Part shown: positions 54,043-63,448 of the stretch, piece after piece
Layout: each line of letters begins with the position of its first letter
Position numbering within the stretch: position 1 is the first letter of the stretch
From: Myxosarcina sp. GI1
GTDB lineage: Bacteria > Cyanobacteriota > Cyanobacteriia > Cyanobacteriales > Xenococcaceae
Length of the DNA stretch: 64,000 nucleotides
Reading direction: 5' to 3'
NCBI RefSeq assembly: GCF_000756305.1
Contig: NZ_JRFE01000016.1
Coordinates: 170,874-234,873 of the forward strand
Notes under the pieces: model-generated
Told to the model about the DNA's origin: nothing
Seen by the model: the letters and a program-made list of their open reading frames with translations, nothing else
Databases searched by the model: none
Made by a program: the position numbers and the translations under genes

Positions 54043-54525
54043 ATGGAAACAGCTACATTTGGAGCGGGATGTTTTTGGAAAATAGAAGAGGCTTTCCGTC
54101 AACTAAAGGGAGTTAGTGAGACTTCCGTAGGTTATATGGGCGGACATTTTGCCAATCCGAGTTATTTGGACGTACTTTCAAGAATTACGGGTCATGCTGA
54201 AGTAGCCCAGGTCATGTACGATCCTGAAAAAGTTAGTTATTTGGAACTATTAGCTGTTTTTTGGTCGATTCACGACCCCACTCAATTAAATCGCCAAGGA
54301 GCAGACAAAGGAGAACAATATCGCTCGGTAATTTTTTATCATAGTTCCCAACAAGAAAGAGAGGCTAGAGCTTCCAAAGGCAAGCTACAACAATCGGGAC
54401 GATTCGACCGAGAAATTGTCACTCAAATTAAGCCTGCGTCAGAATACTATTTGGCAAGAGAGTCAGACCAGCAGTATTTAGAAAAAAAGAAACGCTCTTT
54501 AATTAATACTTCAAATCAGATCTAA
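54043..54525 (+). CDS. msrA: Peptide-methionine (S)-S-oxide reductase
   Basis: The 160 residues start METATFGAGCFWKIEEAF with catalytic Cys10 in GCFW, then SVGYMGGH, VMYDPEKVSYLELL, FWSIHDPTQLNRQGADKGEQYRS. This is MsrA, reducing methionine S-sulfoxide in proteins. Family members usually read GCFWGVE; KIEE here is a common cyanobacterial variant. A resolving Cys in the C-terminus is not visible, so a one-Cys mechanism with thioredoxin or glutaredoxin is possible. A hairpin follows directly. Confidence 0.94.
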   Translation: METATFGAGCFWKIEEAFRQLKGVSETSVGYMGGHFANPSYLDVLSRITGHAEVAQVMYDPEKVSYLELLAVFWSIHDPTQLNRQGADKGEQYRSVIFYHSSQQEREARASKGKLQQSGRFDREIVTQIKPASEYYLARESDQQYLEKKKRSLINTSNQI

Positions 54526-54526
54526 A

Positions 54527-54565
54527 AAGCTGGCGGAAAGAGACAAATATCTCAGTCGCCAGCTT
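54527..54565. terminator. Long hairpin between convergent msrA and NYN gene
   Basis: AAGCTGGCG (54527-54535) and CGCCAGCTT (54557-54565) pair perfectly over nine bases, with an inner GAGA/TCTC stem. Read on the minus strand the stem is followed by TTT (CTTTTTAG), giving a terminator for the NYN gene; on the plus strand it protects msrA mRNA. Confidence 0.7.
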
Positions 54566-54594
54566 ACAAAAACAAAACTAAATAATTTTTTAAA

Positions 54595-55212
54595 CTATCT
54601 TATTTCAGGACTGGGAGAATTTTCTAAAATACCAAAACCCGAAAAACTGCGATAGGGATCGCTATGTTTGGTAGTTTTTTGAATATCTTCTTTTATTTGA
54701 TCGAGATCGATATAAAGATCGGCAACATTAATCAGACTATCGCTAGTCATCGATCGCAAACTGACGACTTCTACTCTAGCACCGCGATAACTGACGGCAT
54801 CTACAGAATATGCCAAATCGCCATCGCCGCTGACTAAAATTGCCGTGTCGTATGCCCCTACTAACGACATCATATCGACGGCGATTTCCACATCTAAATT
54901 GGCTTTTTTCGAGCCGTCTGGTAGCTGTACTAAATCTTTGGCAATTACCCGATAGCCGTTGCGGCGCATCCAGAGCAAAAACCCCTGCTGTTTTTCATTA
55001 GTGCGATCGACTCCAGTATAAAAAAAGGAGCGCAGCAGTCTCGAACCTCCTGTAAGTCGAGACAGTAGTTTGCTATAGTCAATTTCTATACCTAACTGTA
55101 AAGCGGCATAGAATAAGTTCGAGCCATCTATAAATATTGCCACTCTACCTCTATTTTCCAGAATCTGCTCTGGAGTAAATATCGGATCGCTTCCATAGTA
55201 ATTATCTAACAT
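54595..55212 (-). CDS. NYN-domain (LabA-like) protein
   Basis: The 205 residues have the NYN/PIN-like core: FIDGSNLFYAALQLGIEIDY (Asp near 29), KKANLDVEIAVDMMSL and AILVSGDGDLAYSVDAVSYRG, keeping the acidic residues of DUF88/LabA proteins. NYN domains are predicted nucleases; cyanobacterial LabA takes part in circadian output, but many paralogues have unknown roles. Full length. Convergent with msrA; upstream of it lies metG on the same strand after 100 bases. Confidence 0.88.
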   Translation of the reverse strand: MLDNYYGSDPIFTPEQILENRGRVAIFIDGSNLFYAALQLGIEIDYSKLLSRLTGGSRLLRSFFYTGVDRTNEKQQGFLLWMRRNGYRVIAKDLVQLPDGSKKANLDVEIAVDMMSLVGAYDTAILVSGDGDLAYSVDAVSYRGARVEVVSLRSMTSDSLINVADLYIDLDQIKEDIQKTTKHSDPYRSFSGFGILENSPSPEIR

Positions 55213-55313
55213 TTTTTTTGCCTCATTTTATTAAAATTGTTTTTTGTATGTATTAAATTTGTAGTTAATCGTCAAAGCTAAATTTATTTTGATTATTAAT
55301 TAAAACCGTAATT

Positions 55314-56912
55314 TTACTCGGGTAATTCTAGTTTGGCAAAAATTGGGCTGGCTTTGCCCAAATTTTGATTTGCCGCTAGTTTGCCCCACTGAGAATGAAG
55401 CGCGAATTCAAGCTGTTTCTCGTCTCCTTCGTCGATACGATTAAAATCCCCAGTAAATCCTAACTGCTGGTAAATACTATTACTTAAGTTAGGGATAACT
55501 GGCGATAACAAATAAGCCGTTAATCTAACAGATTCAAGGACTGCATACAAGATTTGCTCGACTTCAGCTTGTTTTCCCTGCTTAAACAGACTCCAGGGCG
55601 CGCTATCATCTATATATTTATTACTAGCGCGAATTAGAGCAAAAATGTCTTCACAAGCTTGAGAGAGTTTAAAACTCATGTAGTTTTGACTGACGCGATC
55701 GCCTAATTCTATCCCGATTTTTTTAAGTGGATGTTCGCGATCGAAATCGGCTTGGCTCAACTGTGGACCATTGCCCTGGCAGTATTTACGCAACATTCCC
55801 AGGGTACGATTGAGCAGGTTGCCCAGATCGTTAGCGAGATCGGCATTGAGCGTATTGATAAAGCGGGTTTCGTTAAAATCTCCGTCTTTACCCAACTCAA
55901 TTTCTTTAATAAAGTAATAGCGTACTGCGTCAGCACCATAGCGATCGACCAAACTAAAGGGATCTAAAGTATTACCCAAACTTTTTCCCATTTTTAGTCC
56001 GTCTTTGGTTAAAAAACCGTGACCGAACACTGTTTTTGGTACGGTCAATTCAGCAGAAGCTAACATAGCGGGCCAGTAAACCGCATGAAAACGTAAAATA
56101 TCTTTACCTATTAAATGCAGATCGATCGGCCACCATTTCGATAGAGCATTAGCTAAAGTTGGTTCTTCTCCTGGTTCTAGTAATGCCGTTACGTACCCTA
56201 AAAGAGCATCAAACCACACATAAATTGTATGTTTGGGATCTACAGGAAGGGGAAACCCCCAATCAACATTGACGCGCGAAATTGAAAAATCTTGTAAACC
56301 TCGATTGACAAAATTTAAAATTTCATTGCGTCTGCTGGTTGGCTGAATAAAATTCGGTCTTTTGCTATAAAGTTCTTCTAAATACTGTTGGTATTTAGAA
56401 AGACGAAAGAAATAGTTTTCCTCGTCTCTCCATTCAACTGGTTTATTTACGTGAATCGAACAGCACTTATCTGTAGTTAGTTCCCTTTCCTCTTTAAATT
56501 CTTCACAAGATACGCAGTACCAGCCCTGTTGACGAGCGAGATAAATATCCCCCTTATCCCAAACACGTTGAAAAAATTCGTTGACGATCGCCTGATGGTT
56601 GTTAGCAGTAGTTCGACTGAAGCGATCGTATTTAATATTTAGCTTGTCCCAGAGAGACTTAAAGCTATCAACGATGCGATCGCAATGAACTTGAGTAGCT
56701 AAACCCGTTTCGGCTGCCGTGCGCTGAATTTTAAGCCCGTGTTCGTCGGTACCAGTAATTAGCAGTACCGATCTGCCCTGCAAACGTTGAAAACGAGCTA
56801 TAACATCCGCCACTATAGTAGTGTAGGCACTACCAATGTGAGGAACATCATTAACATAATAAAGAGGAGTTGTTAGTGTAAATCTGTCAAAGTTAGTTTG
56901 ATAATCGTTCAT
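55314..56912 (-). CDS. metG: Methionyl-tRNA synthetase
   Basis: The 532 residues comprise the class I catalytic core with VNDVPHIGSAYTT (HIGH), a single zinc knuckle (CVSC and CCSIH, about 130-150), VWFDALLGYV, and the KMSKS-equivalent GLKMGKSLGNTL near 300. The anticodon-binding helix bundle fills the C-terminus (about 380-520). No C-terminal EMAP-like dimer domain is present. It charges tRNA-Met. KMGKS in place of KMSKS occurs in other cyanobacterial and bacterial MetRS. Upstream gap is long. Confidence 0.95.
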   Translation of the reverse strand: MNDYQTNFDRFTLTTPLYYVNDVPHIGSAYTTIVADVIARFQRLQGRSVLLITGTDEHGLKIQRTAAETGLATQVHCDRIVDSFKSLWDKLNIKYDRFSRTTANNHQAIVNEFFQRVWDKGDIYLARQQGWYCVSCEEFKEERELTTDKCCSIHVNKPVEWRDEENYFFRLSKYQQYLEELYSKRPNFIQPTSRRNEILNFVNRGLQDFSISRVNVDWGFPLPVDPKHTIYVWFDALLGYVTALLEPGEEPTLANALSKWWPIDLHLIGKDILRFHAVYWPAMLASAELTVPKTVFGHGFLTKDGLKMGKSLGNTLDPFSLVDRYGADAVRYYFIKEIELGKDGDFNETRFINTLNADLANDLGNLLNRTLGMLRKYCQGNGPQLSQADFDREHPLKKIGIELGDRVSQNYMSFKLSQACEDIFALIRASNKYIDDSAPWSLFKQGKQAEVEQILYAVLESVRLTAYLLSPVIPNLSNSIYQQLGFTGDFNRIDEGDEKQLEFALHSQWGKLAANQNLGKASPIFAKLELPE

Positions 56913-57382
56913 TAATTAGTTATTAGAGATATAAATTTAACTCCACAGCCGCAACTTCAGAGTAAATCGTGTTTAATAGCATAGGTTTTTATAGTTTGGT
57001 TGTTATACAAAATTAATTAGCTAACAGGGAATTGCAGGATTTATCGAGTTCGATCGCGCTTAGCGATAGTTTATCGGCAATCTTAGTTTTGTTACGCAAA
57101 ATACAAATTATACTTTTTATAGTTTATAGCTTGACGAGCTTTCACTATCAGTATTATTTACGACATAGATGAATATTGCCACTATGGAAAATACTTAATA
57201 CTTATGCGATTTATTTAACAAAATTCGTAAGATAAATCTACTTTTTCCCTGAATTGACTATTTCCGTCTTAAATATAGCTTTCGTGAGATTGAAAAAAAT
57301 TAAAAATTTGTTAACTATTTTATGTCGGCATACAGTCTTTTTGACTCTCAAATCAAATTACTCCTTAAGTTTAACTACGTAA
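56913..57382. other. 470-base intergenic region
   Basis: This AT-rich gap between divergent metG and plsC contains ATCGC-GCTTA-GCGAT (inverted repeat near 57053-57067), a possible promoter-like TTGACG with a TATTAT 15 bases on near 57130, and a long A/T stretch before plsC. I found no tRNA, RNA gene or coding sequence. A metG leader RNA (T-box) is not expected in cyanobacteria and none is visible. Confidence 0.4.
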
Positions 57383-58099
57383 ATGTATTTCGATCTTTCT
57401 CATTTGACTGCTCGCTCTATTTTGTCAGCAATTAATATTCAGTTATCTATAGAAGGTACGGCTCGTATTCCTCAAGATGTTCCTGTAATTGTCGTCAGTA
57501 ATCACCGCAGCTTTTTAGACGCACCAATTTTAATCGCCAGTTTGCCTTATCCATTGCGGATCGCCTGTCATCACTATATGGGAGAAGCACCAGGGATTCG
57601 ACAGGTGGCAGTCGATTTATTAGGATGCTTTCCCCTGGCAGAATCTGGGCGCAAAAAAAAGCAGTTTTTCGACCGCGCTTCGGAACTTTTAGCAGTCAGG
57701 CAATGGGTTGGTTTGTTTCCCGAAGGAACCAAACCAATGGTCGAACCAACTAAACCCAACCAGTTAGGTAAGTTCGAGCGTGGATTTGCTCATTTAGCCT
57801 GGAGAGTTCCCGTATCTAATCTGGCGGTTTTACCGATTGCCATTGCTGCTTTGGATGAGACGATTTATCCCACAATTCCCATTCGCTGGTTGAAAAGATT
57901 CGATCGAGAAGAACCGTTTTTTGACCGTTCTGGTTCGCACCCAATGATAATTTACCATCGAGTCAGGGTTGCTATCGGTCATCCCTATTGGATTGGCAAT
58001 GAAAAAAAGGAGCAGTATCAGGGCAAGCAGGCAAAAAAACTCGCTCTCGATCTTACTAACCATTGCCATACGCAAATTTCTGAATTACTTAATAAATAA
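57383..58099 (+). CDS. plsC: 1-acyl-sn-glycerol-3-phosphate acyltransferase (PlsC-like)
   Basis: The 238 residues have the LPLAT motifs: VIVVSNHRSFLDAPIL (HX4D), GLFPEGTKPM and a C-terminal ITVAIGHPYW region. It transfers an acyl chain to lysophosphatidic acid (or a related acceptor) in membrane lipid synthesis. The signature lies in the AGPAT range, not the wax-synthase type. It is 65 bases before the alpha/beta hydrolase gene and probably co-transcribed. Confidence 0.88.
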   Translation: MYFDLSHLTARSILSAINIQLSIEGTARIPQDVPVIVVSNHRSFLDAPILIASLPYPLRIACHHYMGEAPGIRQVAVDLLGCFPLAESGRKKKQFFDRASELLAVRQWVGLFPEGTKPMVEPTKPNQLGKFERGFAHLAWRVPVSNLAVLPIAIAALDETIYPTIPIRWLKRFDREEPFFDRSGSHPMIIYHRVRVAIGHPYWIGNEKKEQYQGKQAKKLALDLTNHCHTQISELLNK

Positions 58100-58164
58100 T
58101 ACATACTAGTTAATAAGTATTTTTATTTTTTACTGGCTTCGATCTCTTAACTGCGTTTATTTAA

Positions 58165-58995
58165 ATGAAACATCCCCAACTACATTTTCTGCCAGCGAAA
58201 AAAGGTTTTGGCGATCGCCCTGTAAAGCGAGAAGCTAATCTTCCTTTATTTGTTTACATTCCTGGTATGGATGGGACTGGAGAATTACTACAAATACACG
58301 AAGCCAAACTAGCAGCTAATTTTGCTTTGCGCTGTTTGTCGATCCCTGCTAACCATTTGGGCAATTGGAACATTTTGGCAAGAGAAACTATCGAACTAAT
58401 CGAACGAGAATTAAATTTCAATTCCCAACGTTTGGTATATCTTTGCGGCGAATCTTTTGGGGGCTGTCTGGCAATTAAAGTCGTTCTTACTGCTCCTAAT
58501 TTGATTCAGCGTTTGATCTTAGCCAATCCCGCATCATCTTTCAATCGCAGACCTTTTTTAGGCTGGGGAGTCGATCTAGTCCAGTGGATGCCTCCCTGGC
58601 TACATGGTTACTCTTCTGTAGGATTACTGCCTTTTTTAGCCGAACTATCTCGCATCGAACCTAACGATCGTAGAGCTTTAATTAAAGCGATGAAGCTGCT
58701 TTCACCACAACAGGTAAGTCGCCGTTTGGCACTACTACGAGATTTTGAGGTTTCTCCAGCAGAACTTAGCAGTATCGATATACCCACGTTGATTTTGGCA
58801 GGTGCGGCAGACCGCCTTTTACCCTCTGTCGAAGAAGCACGACGCTTAGTAGCTCTACTATCTCATGCGAAAATGACGATTTTGCCTCATAGCGGGCATG
58901 CTTGTTTGCTGGAAAATCAACTCGATCTTTACGAAATTCTCGCCCGACAAAACTTTTTACCGAGCGAAAACTATGGAGCCAATCTAGCTTCATAA
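58165..58995 (+). CDS. Alpha/beta hydrolase, phytyl-ester-synthase-like hydrolase domain
   Basis: The 276 residues have [21 protein letters not shown], then [16 protein letters not shown] with nucleophile Ser, [17 protein letters not shown] with the acid Asp, and [10 protein letters not shown] with the catalytic His. Sequence around [18 protein letters not shown] and [10 protein letters not shown] reminds me of the N-terminal hydrolase domain of plant phytyl ester synthases (PES). It is 65 bases after plsC; in plants the PES hydrolase is fused to an LPLAT domain, so this pair may be a split equivalent. Overlaps ilvN by six bases at the 3' ends. Confidence 0.8.
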   Translation: MKHPQLHFLPAKKGFGDRPVKREANLPLFVYIPGMDGTGELLQIHEAKLAANFALRCLSIPANHLGNWNILARETIELIERELNFNSQRLVYLCGESFGGCLAIKVVLTAPNLIQRLILANPASSFNRRPFLGWGVDLVQWMPPWLHGYSSVGLLPFLAELSRIEPNDRRALIKAMKLLSPQQVSRRLALLRDFEVSPAELSSIDIPTLILAGAADRLLPSVEEARRLVALLSHAKMTILPHSGHACLLENQLDLYEILARQNFLPSENYGANLAS

Positions 58996-59517
58996 TCCAA
59001 CTTTGGCTTCTAAAGACTTGAGATATTCTGTATTGACTTTTGATTCACGAACTAGGGCAATTTTTCCAGTACGAGCAATTTCACGGATGCCAAACTTATT
59101 TAACATTTGAATAATTGCCACCATTTTACCGGGATCGCCTACTACCTCAATTGTTAGACTATCTTCAGACATATCTACAATTCGCGCCCGAAAAATCTGA
59201 GTTACCTGAATTACCTCAGCGCGATTGGAAGAGGTGGCATTTACTTTTACCAACATTAATTCTCTTTCTACACAAGGCTTTTCAGTAATATCTTGTACCT
59301 TAAGTACGCTAATCAATTTGTAAAGCTGTTTGATTAACTGTTCGATAATGCGATCGTCTCCAGGTACCACCATAGTAATCCGCGAGATGCCCATTTGTTC
59401 GGCAGGACCGACGGCCAGACTTTCAATATTAAAACCGCGACGGGCAAATAACCCAGCAATGCGAGTCAAAACTCCCGCTTCGTCTTCTACTAATACAGAA
59501 ATTGTATGTTTCATCAT
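58990..59517 (-). CDS. ilvN: Acetolactate synthase small (regulatory) subunit
   Basis: The 175 residues start with an ACT domain ([47 protein letters not shown]) and continue with the C-terminal ACT-like valine-binding domain ([15 protein letters not shown] end). IlvN gives feedback control to the large subunit of acetolactate synthase in branched-chain amino acid synthesis; the large subunit is elsewhere. Convergent with the hydrolase gene, 3' overlap of six bases. Confidence 0.94.
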   Translation of the reverse strand: MMKHTISVLVEDEAGVLTRIAGLFARRGFNIESLAVGPAEQMGISRITMVVPGDDRIIEQLIKQLYKLISVLKVQDITEKPCVERELMLVKVNATSSNRAEVIQVTQIFRARIVDMSEDSLTIEVVGDPGKMVAIIQMLNKFGIREIARTGKIALVRESKVNTEYLKSLEAKVGL

Positions 59518-59698
59518 TAATAATTAGTCATTATGCTCTAGGCACTAGCTACCGAGCACTAAATTTTAGTAAATATTTTTCGCGTTTGGTTTGTACCTCA
59601 TGGCTACAATAAACAAACGCCATCCATCATAGTTTGTAAAGTTAATTAGTATATCATCTAAGTAAGATAACTTACAAGAAGCTAACAGATGTTAAAGC

Positions 59699-60607
59699 TT
59701 ACAACTTTTGTAGCCAACTTAGTAAGAGAGAATTAAAGCGATCGGGACATTCATCGTGGGGACAGTGACCTACATCTTCTAGTTCGACTAACTCTATCTG
59801 AGAATTTAAAGCCGCGATCTCCCTGGCTTGCTGGGGAGGAACCATGCGATCGCGTAGCCCCCAAATCAACAACATAGGCAGATTGAGACGCGGTATGGTT
59901 TCTTTGACTGGGGCAGCAAATCCTGCTTTTCTGACGCTTTTGGATAGAGAATATAAAGTTTTTTCCGAGCCGCGATCGTAGGCAGGATTGGCTAAAATTT
60001 CTACTAATTCGTCAGTAACTGCGGTTTTATCGTGATAGGCTATTCTCGCCCAGCGACGTATTATTCCAGGCTTTCTAAGAAATTTCAATAAATTCTCGAT
60101 TAACAAAGGGGATGCTACTAAGTCTTCTAGTTTAGTAACCACAGGACGAAGGAGACGCGGCAGCATCTCCTGTCGTACCGAAACATCGGGCAGGCTCAAC
60201 ATAACCAAACCAGCAACCATATCGGGATAAGTATCGGCAACGCTGAGACAAACCAAAGAACCAATAGAGTTGCCGACTAAAACTGTCGGTCGAGCGATAA
60301 AAGTCTGCCAAAAATCTCTAATCTGTTCGCGCCATAAATCTGCACTATAGTCAACGCTAGCTTTTCTAGAGGCACCAAATCCTAATAAGTCTAAAGCGTA
60401 TACCGTATAGTATTGACTTATTACGGATAAATTGTTGCGCCAATGCTCGATACTAGCGCCAAAACCGTGAATAAAAATTAGCGGTGGCAGAGATACTTTG
60501 CCTATACTGTGATTGCTGCGAATAAAGCTATAGCGAACTTGCCAGCCTCGCCAAACCCAATCGCGTTGATTGCCAATACGCTGTTGCCAAGAAAGATTTT
60601 CGGTCAC
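59699..60607 (-). CDS. Alpha/beta hydrolase, 302 aa
   Basis: The 302 residues have FIHGFGASIEHWRNNLSVIS with the oxyanion region HGFG, VLVGNSIGSLVCLSVA with nucleophile Ser in GNSIGS, LIWGLRDRMVP with Asp, and EDVGHCPHDECP with the catalytic His. It looks like the cyanobacterial group related to haloperoxidase-like or chlorophyll-metabolism hydrolases, but I cannot name the substrate. Starts with GTG. Alone, between ilvN and infC. Confidence 0.85.
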   Translation of the reverse strand: MTENLSWQQRIGNQRDWVWRGWQVRYSFIRSNHSIGKVSLPPLIFIHGFGASIEHWRNNLSVISQYYTVYALDLLGFGASRKASVDYSADLWREQIRDFWQTFIARPTVLVGNSIGSLVCLSVADTYPDMVAGLVMLSLPDVSVRQEMLPRLLRPVVTKLEDLVASPLLIENLLKFLRKPGIIRRWARIAYHDKTAVTDELVEILANPAYDRGSEKTLYSLSKSVRKAGFAAPVKETIPRLNLPMLLIWGLRDRMVPPQQAREIAALNSQIELVELEDVGHCPHDECPDRFNSLLLSWLQKL

Positions 60608-60822
60608 AATTAATTAATGTGCTTAAAAATTATTTACAGTACGTTAATTTTAAGTCTCAAACACTTTTAAATGCTGAAGCGACGGTTAAAAGGTTAATTT
60701 GCTAAATTAAAAAATAAAAGTTAACATAATGCTCCTTTTAAATCTCGCTCGGTAAAATAGCAAGTAAATAAGATACTTGCTTTAACTATACTCAGATTAC
60801 TAAGGAATAATTAGATACGCCT

Positions 60823-61353
60823 GTGATAGATAAAAGACGCAATAATCGCGATCTAACCAAAACTAACGAAAGAATTCGTTTTCCCAAAATCCGTGTTATC
60901 GATTCTGAAGGTGAGCAATTGGGCATCATTACGCCTAAAGAAGCTTTGACCGTAGCTAGAGAAAAAAATTTAGACCTAGTCCTGGTCAGCGAGACGGCAG
61001 ATCCTCCCGTCTGCAAAATTATGGACTATGGTAAGTACAAATACGAACAAGATAAAAAGCAAAAGGAAGCGAAGAAAAAACAGCATAATGCTGATATCAA
61101 GGAAGTAAAGATGCGCTATAAGATCGAAGAACACGATTACAACGTGCGCGTCAAGAGCGCTCAACGCTTTCTTAAGTCAGGAGATAAGGTCAAAGCTACC
61201 GTAAGTTTTAGAGGTCGCGAAATTCAGCATTCTAACCTGGCAGAAAAGCTGCTGCAGCGAATGGCATCCGATCTTGAAGACGTGGCAGAGATTCAGCAAT
61301 CTCCCAAACGAGAGGGACGTAACATGATGATGATGCTGTCTCCGAAAAAGTAG
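60823..61353 (+). CDS. infC: Translation initiation factor IF-3
   Basis: The 176 residues contain [24 protein letters not shown] at the start, [22 protein letters not shown] linker, and the C-domain [34 protein letters not shown]-3 binds the 30S subunit and checks start codons. The start is GTG; a TAA in the same frame 15 bases upstream blocks other starts, and AAGGA is about 17 bases upstream, far for a ribosome site. A rare start codon (AUU in E. coli) is used in many bacteria for autoregulation; GTG here may do similar. Confidence 0.94.
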   Translation: MIDKRRNNRDLTKTNERIRFPKIRVIDSEGEQLGIITPKEALTVAREKNLDLVLVSETADPPVCKIMDYGKYKYEQDKKQKEAKKKQHNADIKEVKMRYKIEEHDYNVRVKSAQRFLKSGDKVKATVSFRGREIQHSNLAEKLLQRMASDLEDVAEIQQSPKREGRNMMMMLSPKK

Positions 61354-61378
61354 GAAGAGACAAGCACAAGCTCTAGTT

Positions 61379-63394
61379 TTATTTCTCGTTTAACACCGCT
61401 AATGCCGCCTTAATTAACTGAAAATAAGGCGGCTTAGTAACTTTGACTTTTTGGGTTTCTTTGGTGGTTTTTAACAAACCAAAGCGATCGCCCCTGGCGA
61501 CTACCAAGACTTTACCGCGATCGTTTCTAATGCTTAATTTTTTGGCATCATCGAGCAGACTACAGGTGTAAATCCTGCCATTATGGGTAAAAACTCCTTG
61601 CTCGTTTTGGCGATCGCTAGTTGGGGCTTGGGGAACTCTAACGCCTACTAACTCTAGTTCGATATTGGTAGCGCCTTGCCAATGGTTTTCTTTTAGTTTG
61701 TAGGCAATATCCAAAGGACTCGGTAGGGGAAAATATTCTTTCCAACGCCAGGCGATCGCTTTTATTTCGGATTTAGAACCCTGTTCTTGCAAGACTAGCT
61801 TTAGATGATTTTTACCAATAGTTTTTTGCTCTTTGATAATTACTTTTGGAGTCCAGAAAACGGGGGGAGGATTGCCAATACCCCAAGGTTGTAGACTTTC
61901 GATTTGTTGGTAAAGTTGCAAGTTAATTTCTTCTAGACTAGCAAGAGCATCTATTTTTACTAATGGCTTGAGATGCTCTATTTTTAGCGATTTATGTGCG
62001 AAATCACTAAGTTTTTGTTCGAGTTTATCTAAATTACTGGCTGGAAAACTAAAACCACCTGCGGCTTTATGTCCGCCAAACTTACCTAGTAAATCTCGAC
62101 AATAATTTAAAGCTTCAAAGATATTAAATTCTTCAATACCCCGCGCCGAACCGCGAATCGTGTTTTTTTCAGCGTCTTCGTAAGTTCCGATAAACACGGG
62201 AACCCCATACCGTTCAACTAGTCGAGAAGCAACAATACCAATTACTCCGTGATGCCAGTTTGCCGATACTACAACTAATACTCGCGATTGCTTCCAGGGA
62301 ATGGGAGTTTCTCTTACTAATGCGATCGCCTCACGTTCGATCTGTTCGCATAGCTGCCGCCGCTTGAGGTTAATCTGTTCGCACTGCATGGCTCTTTCTA
62401 ATGCCAAACCTGGTTCGTCGGTAGTCAAAAGTTCGATTACTAGCTGGGGATCGCCAATTCGTCCTACGGCATTAATTCTCGGACCCAATTTAAAACCAAT
62501 ATCGTCTGGTTGCAGCTGTTTCTGTTCTTCTTTGACTCCCGCTACCTGCATTAATGCCTGTATTCCTAACAATTGGGAATTTGGTAAGGCACGCAAACCA
62601 CGTTTTAACCAACGGCGATTTACCCCTACTAATGGGGCGAGATCGGCAATTGTGCCTAATGTAAACAATTCTAAAAGACGTTCGGTCAAACCTTTTAATT
62701 TACCCAAACTTTGAGCGGTAGCTACTGCTAAAATGTACGCCACTCCCACACCTGCCAGTCCTTTGTAGGGAGAAGTATCGGCAAGCAGCTTGGGATTTAG
62801 AATCGCATCAGCAGGAGGTAATTTTGGCGGTAAATCGTGGTGGTCGGTAATAATTACGCTCAGACCCAACTCTACTGCTAGCGCGACTGGTTCGTAAGCA
62901 GAAATGCCGTTATCGACGGTTAAAATCAAACCTACTCCAGAATCAGCAAATTCTTCAACAATGCGCTTGTTGATGCCGTAGCCATCCTTCATGCGGCTGG
63001 GAATAGCATAATCGACATCTGCGCCTAAATGGTTTAAAGCTCTTAGCAGTAAAGCCGTACTAGTCATGCCGTCTGCATCGTAATCACCGCAGATCGCGAT
63101 TTTTTCACCATCGGCGATCGCTCGTTGCAATAGTTTGACACTATTCGCCAAATCGGAAAATTCTGACAGAGGAGAAGGTAACTGTTGAGATTCTGGTTGG
63201 ATATAGATATGAGCTGTCTCTAAAGTTTCTATGCCGCGATTAATAATTACCTGAGCGACTAAAGAAAGTAGTTCGATAGCAATACTTAGTTGCGCGGCTT
63301 TAGCTGGCTGCGCCGGGGCAATTTGCCATCTTTGATTGGGTAAACGCTTATTGGTATGGTGTTGGCTGGCGGCGGCTGAAGATTTATCGCTCAT
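61379..63394 (-). CDS. recJ: Single-stranded-DNA-specific exonuclease RecJ
   Basis: The ATG at 63394 gives 671 residues. DHH phosphoesterase motifs: ICGDYDADGMTSTALLLRAL, VIITDHHDLPPKLP and GLAGVGVAYILAVA, then GKFGGHKAAGGFSF and an OB-fold region near 540. RecJ degrades single-stranded DNA 5' to 3' in recombination and mismatch repair. The C-terminal extension (about 560-671) is longer than in E. coli, with a tail TKPPYFQLIKAALAVLNEK, typical of cyanobacteria. Follows the LCP gene by 54 bases on the same strand. Confidence 0.94.
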   Translation of the reverse strand: MSDKSSAAASQHHTNKRLPNQRWQIAPAQPAKAAQLSIAIELLSLVAQVIINRGIETLETAHIYIQPESQQLPSPLSEFSDLANSVKLLQRAIADGEKIAICGDYDADGMTSTALLLRALNHLGADVDYAIPSRMKDGYGINKRIVEEFADSGVGLILTVDNGISAYEPVALAVELGLSVIITDHHDLPPKLPPADAILNPKLLADTSPYKGLAGVGVAYILAVATAQSLGKLKGLTERLLELFTLGTIADLAPLVGVNRRWLKRGLRALPNSQLLGIQALMQVAGVKEEQKQLQPDDIGFKLGPRINAVGRIGDPQLVIELLTTDEPGLALERAMQCEQINLKRRQLCEQIEREAIALVRETPIPWKQSRVLVVVSANWHHGVIGIVASRLVERYGVPVFIGTYEDAEKNTIRGSARGIEEFNIFEALNYCRDLLGKFGGHKAAGGFSFPASNLDKLEQKLSDFAHKSLKIEHLKPLVKIDALASLEEINLQLYQQIESLQPWGIGNPPPVFWTPKVIIKEQKTIGKNHLKLVLQEQGSKSEIKAIAWRWKEYFPLPSPLDIAYKLKENHWQGATNIELELVGVRVPQAPTSDRQNEQGVFTHNGRIYTCSLLDDAKKLSIRNDRGKVLVVARGDRFGLLKTTKETQKVKVTKPPYFQLIKAALAVLNEK

Positions 63395-63448
63395 TAAAGG
63401 CAATGGAAGACATCTATCTTAAGATATCGAAGTTTGTCTTATTTTCAT

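Noticed and set aside
59582-59620. GCGTTTG/CAAACGC inverted repeat between ilvN and the hydrolase gene
   Set aside because: Only seven base pairs with a 25-base loop and no T-run on either strand, so not called a terminator.
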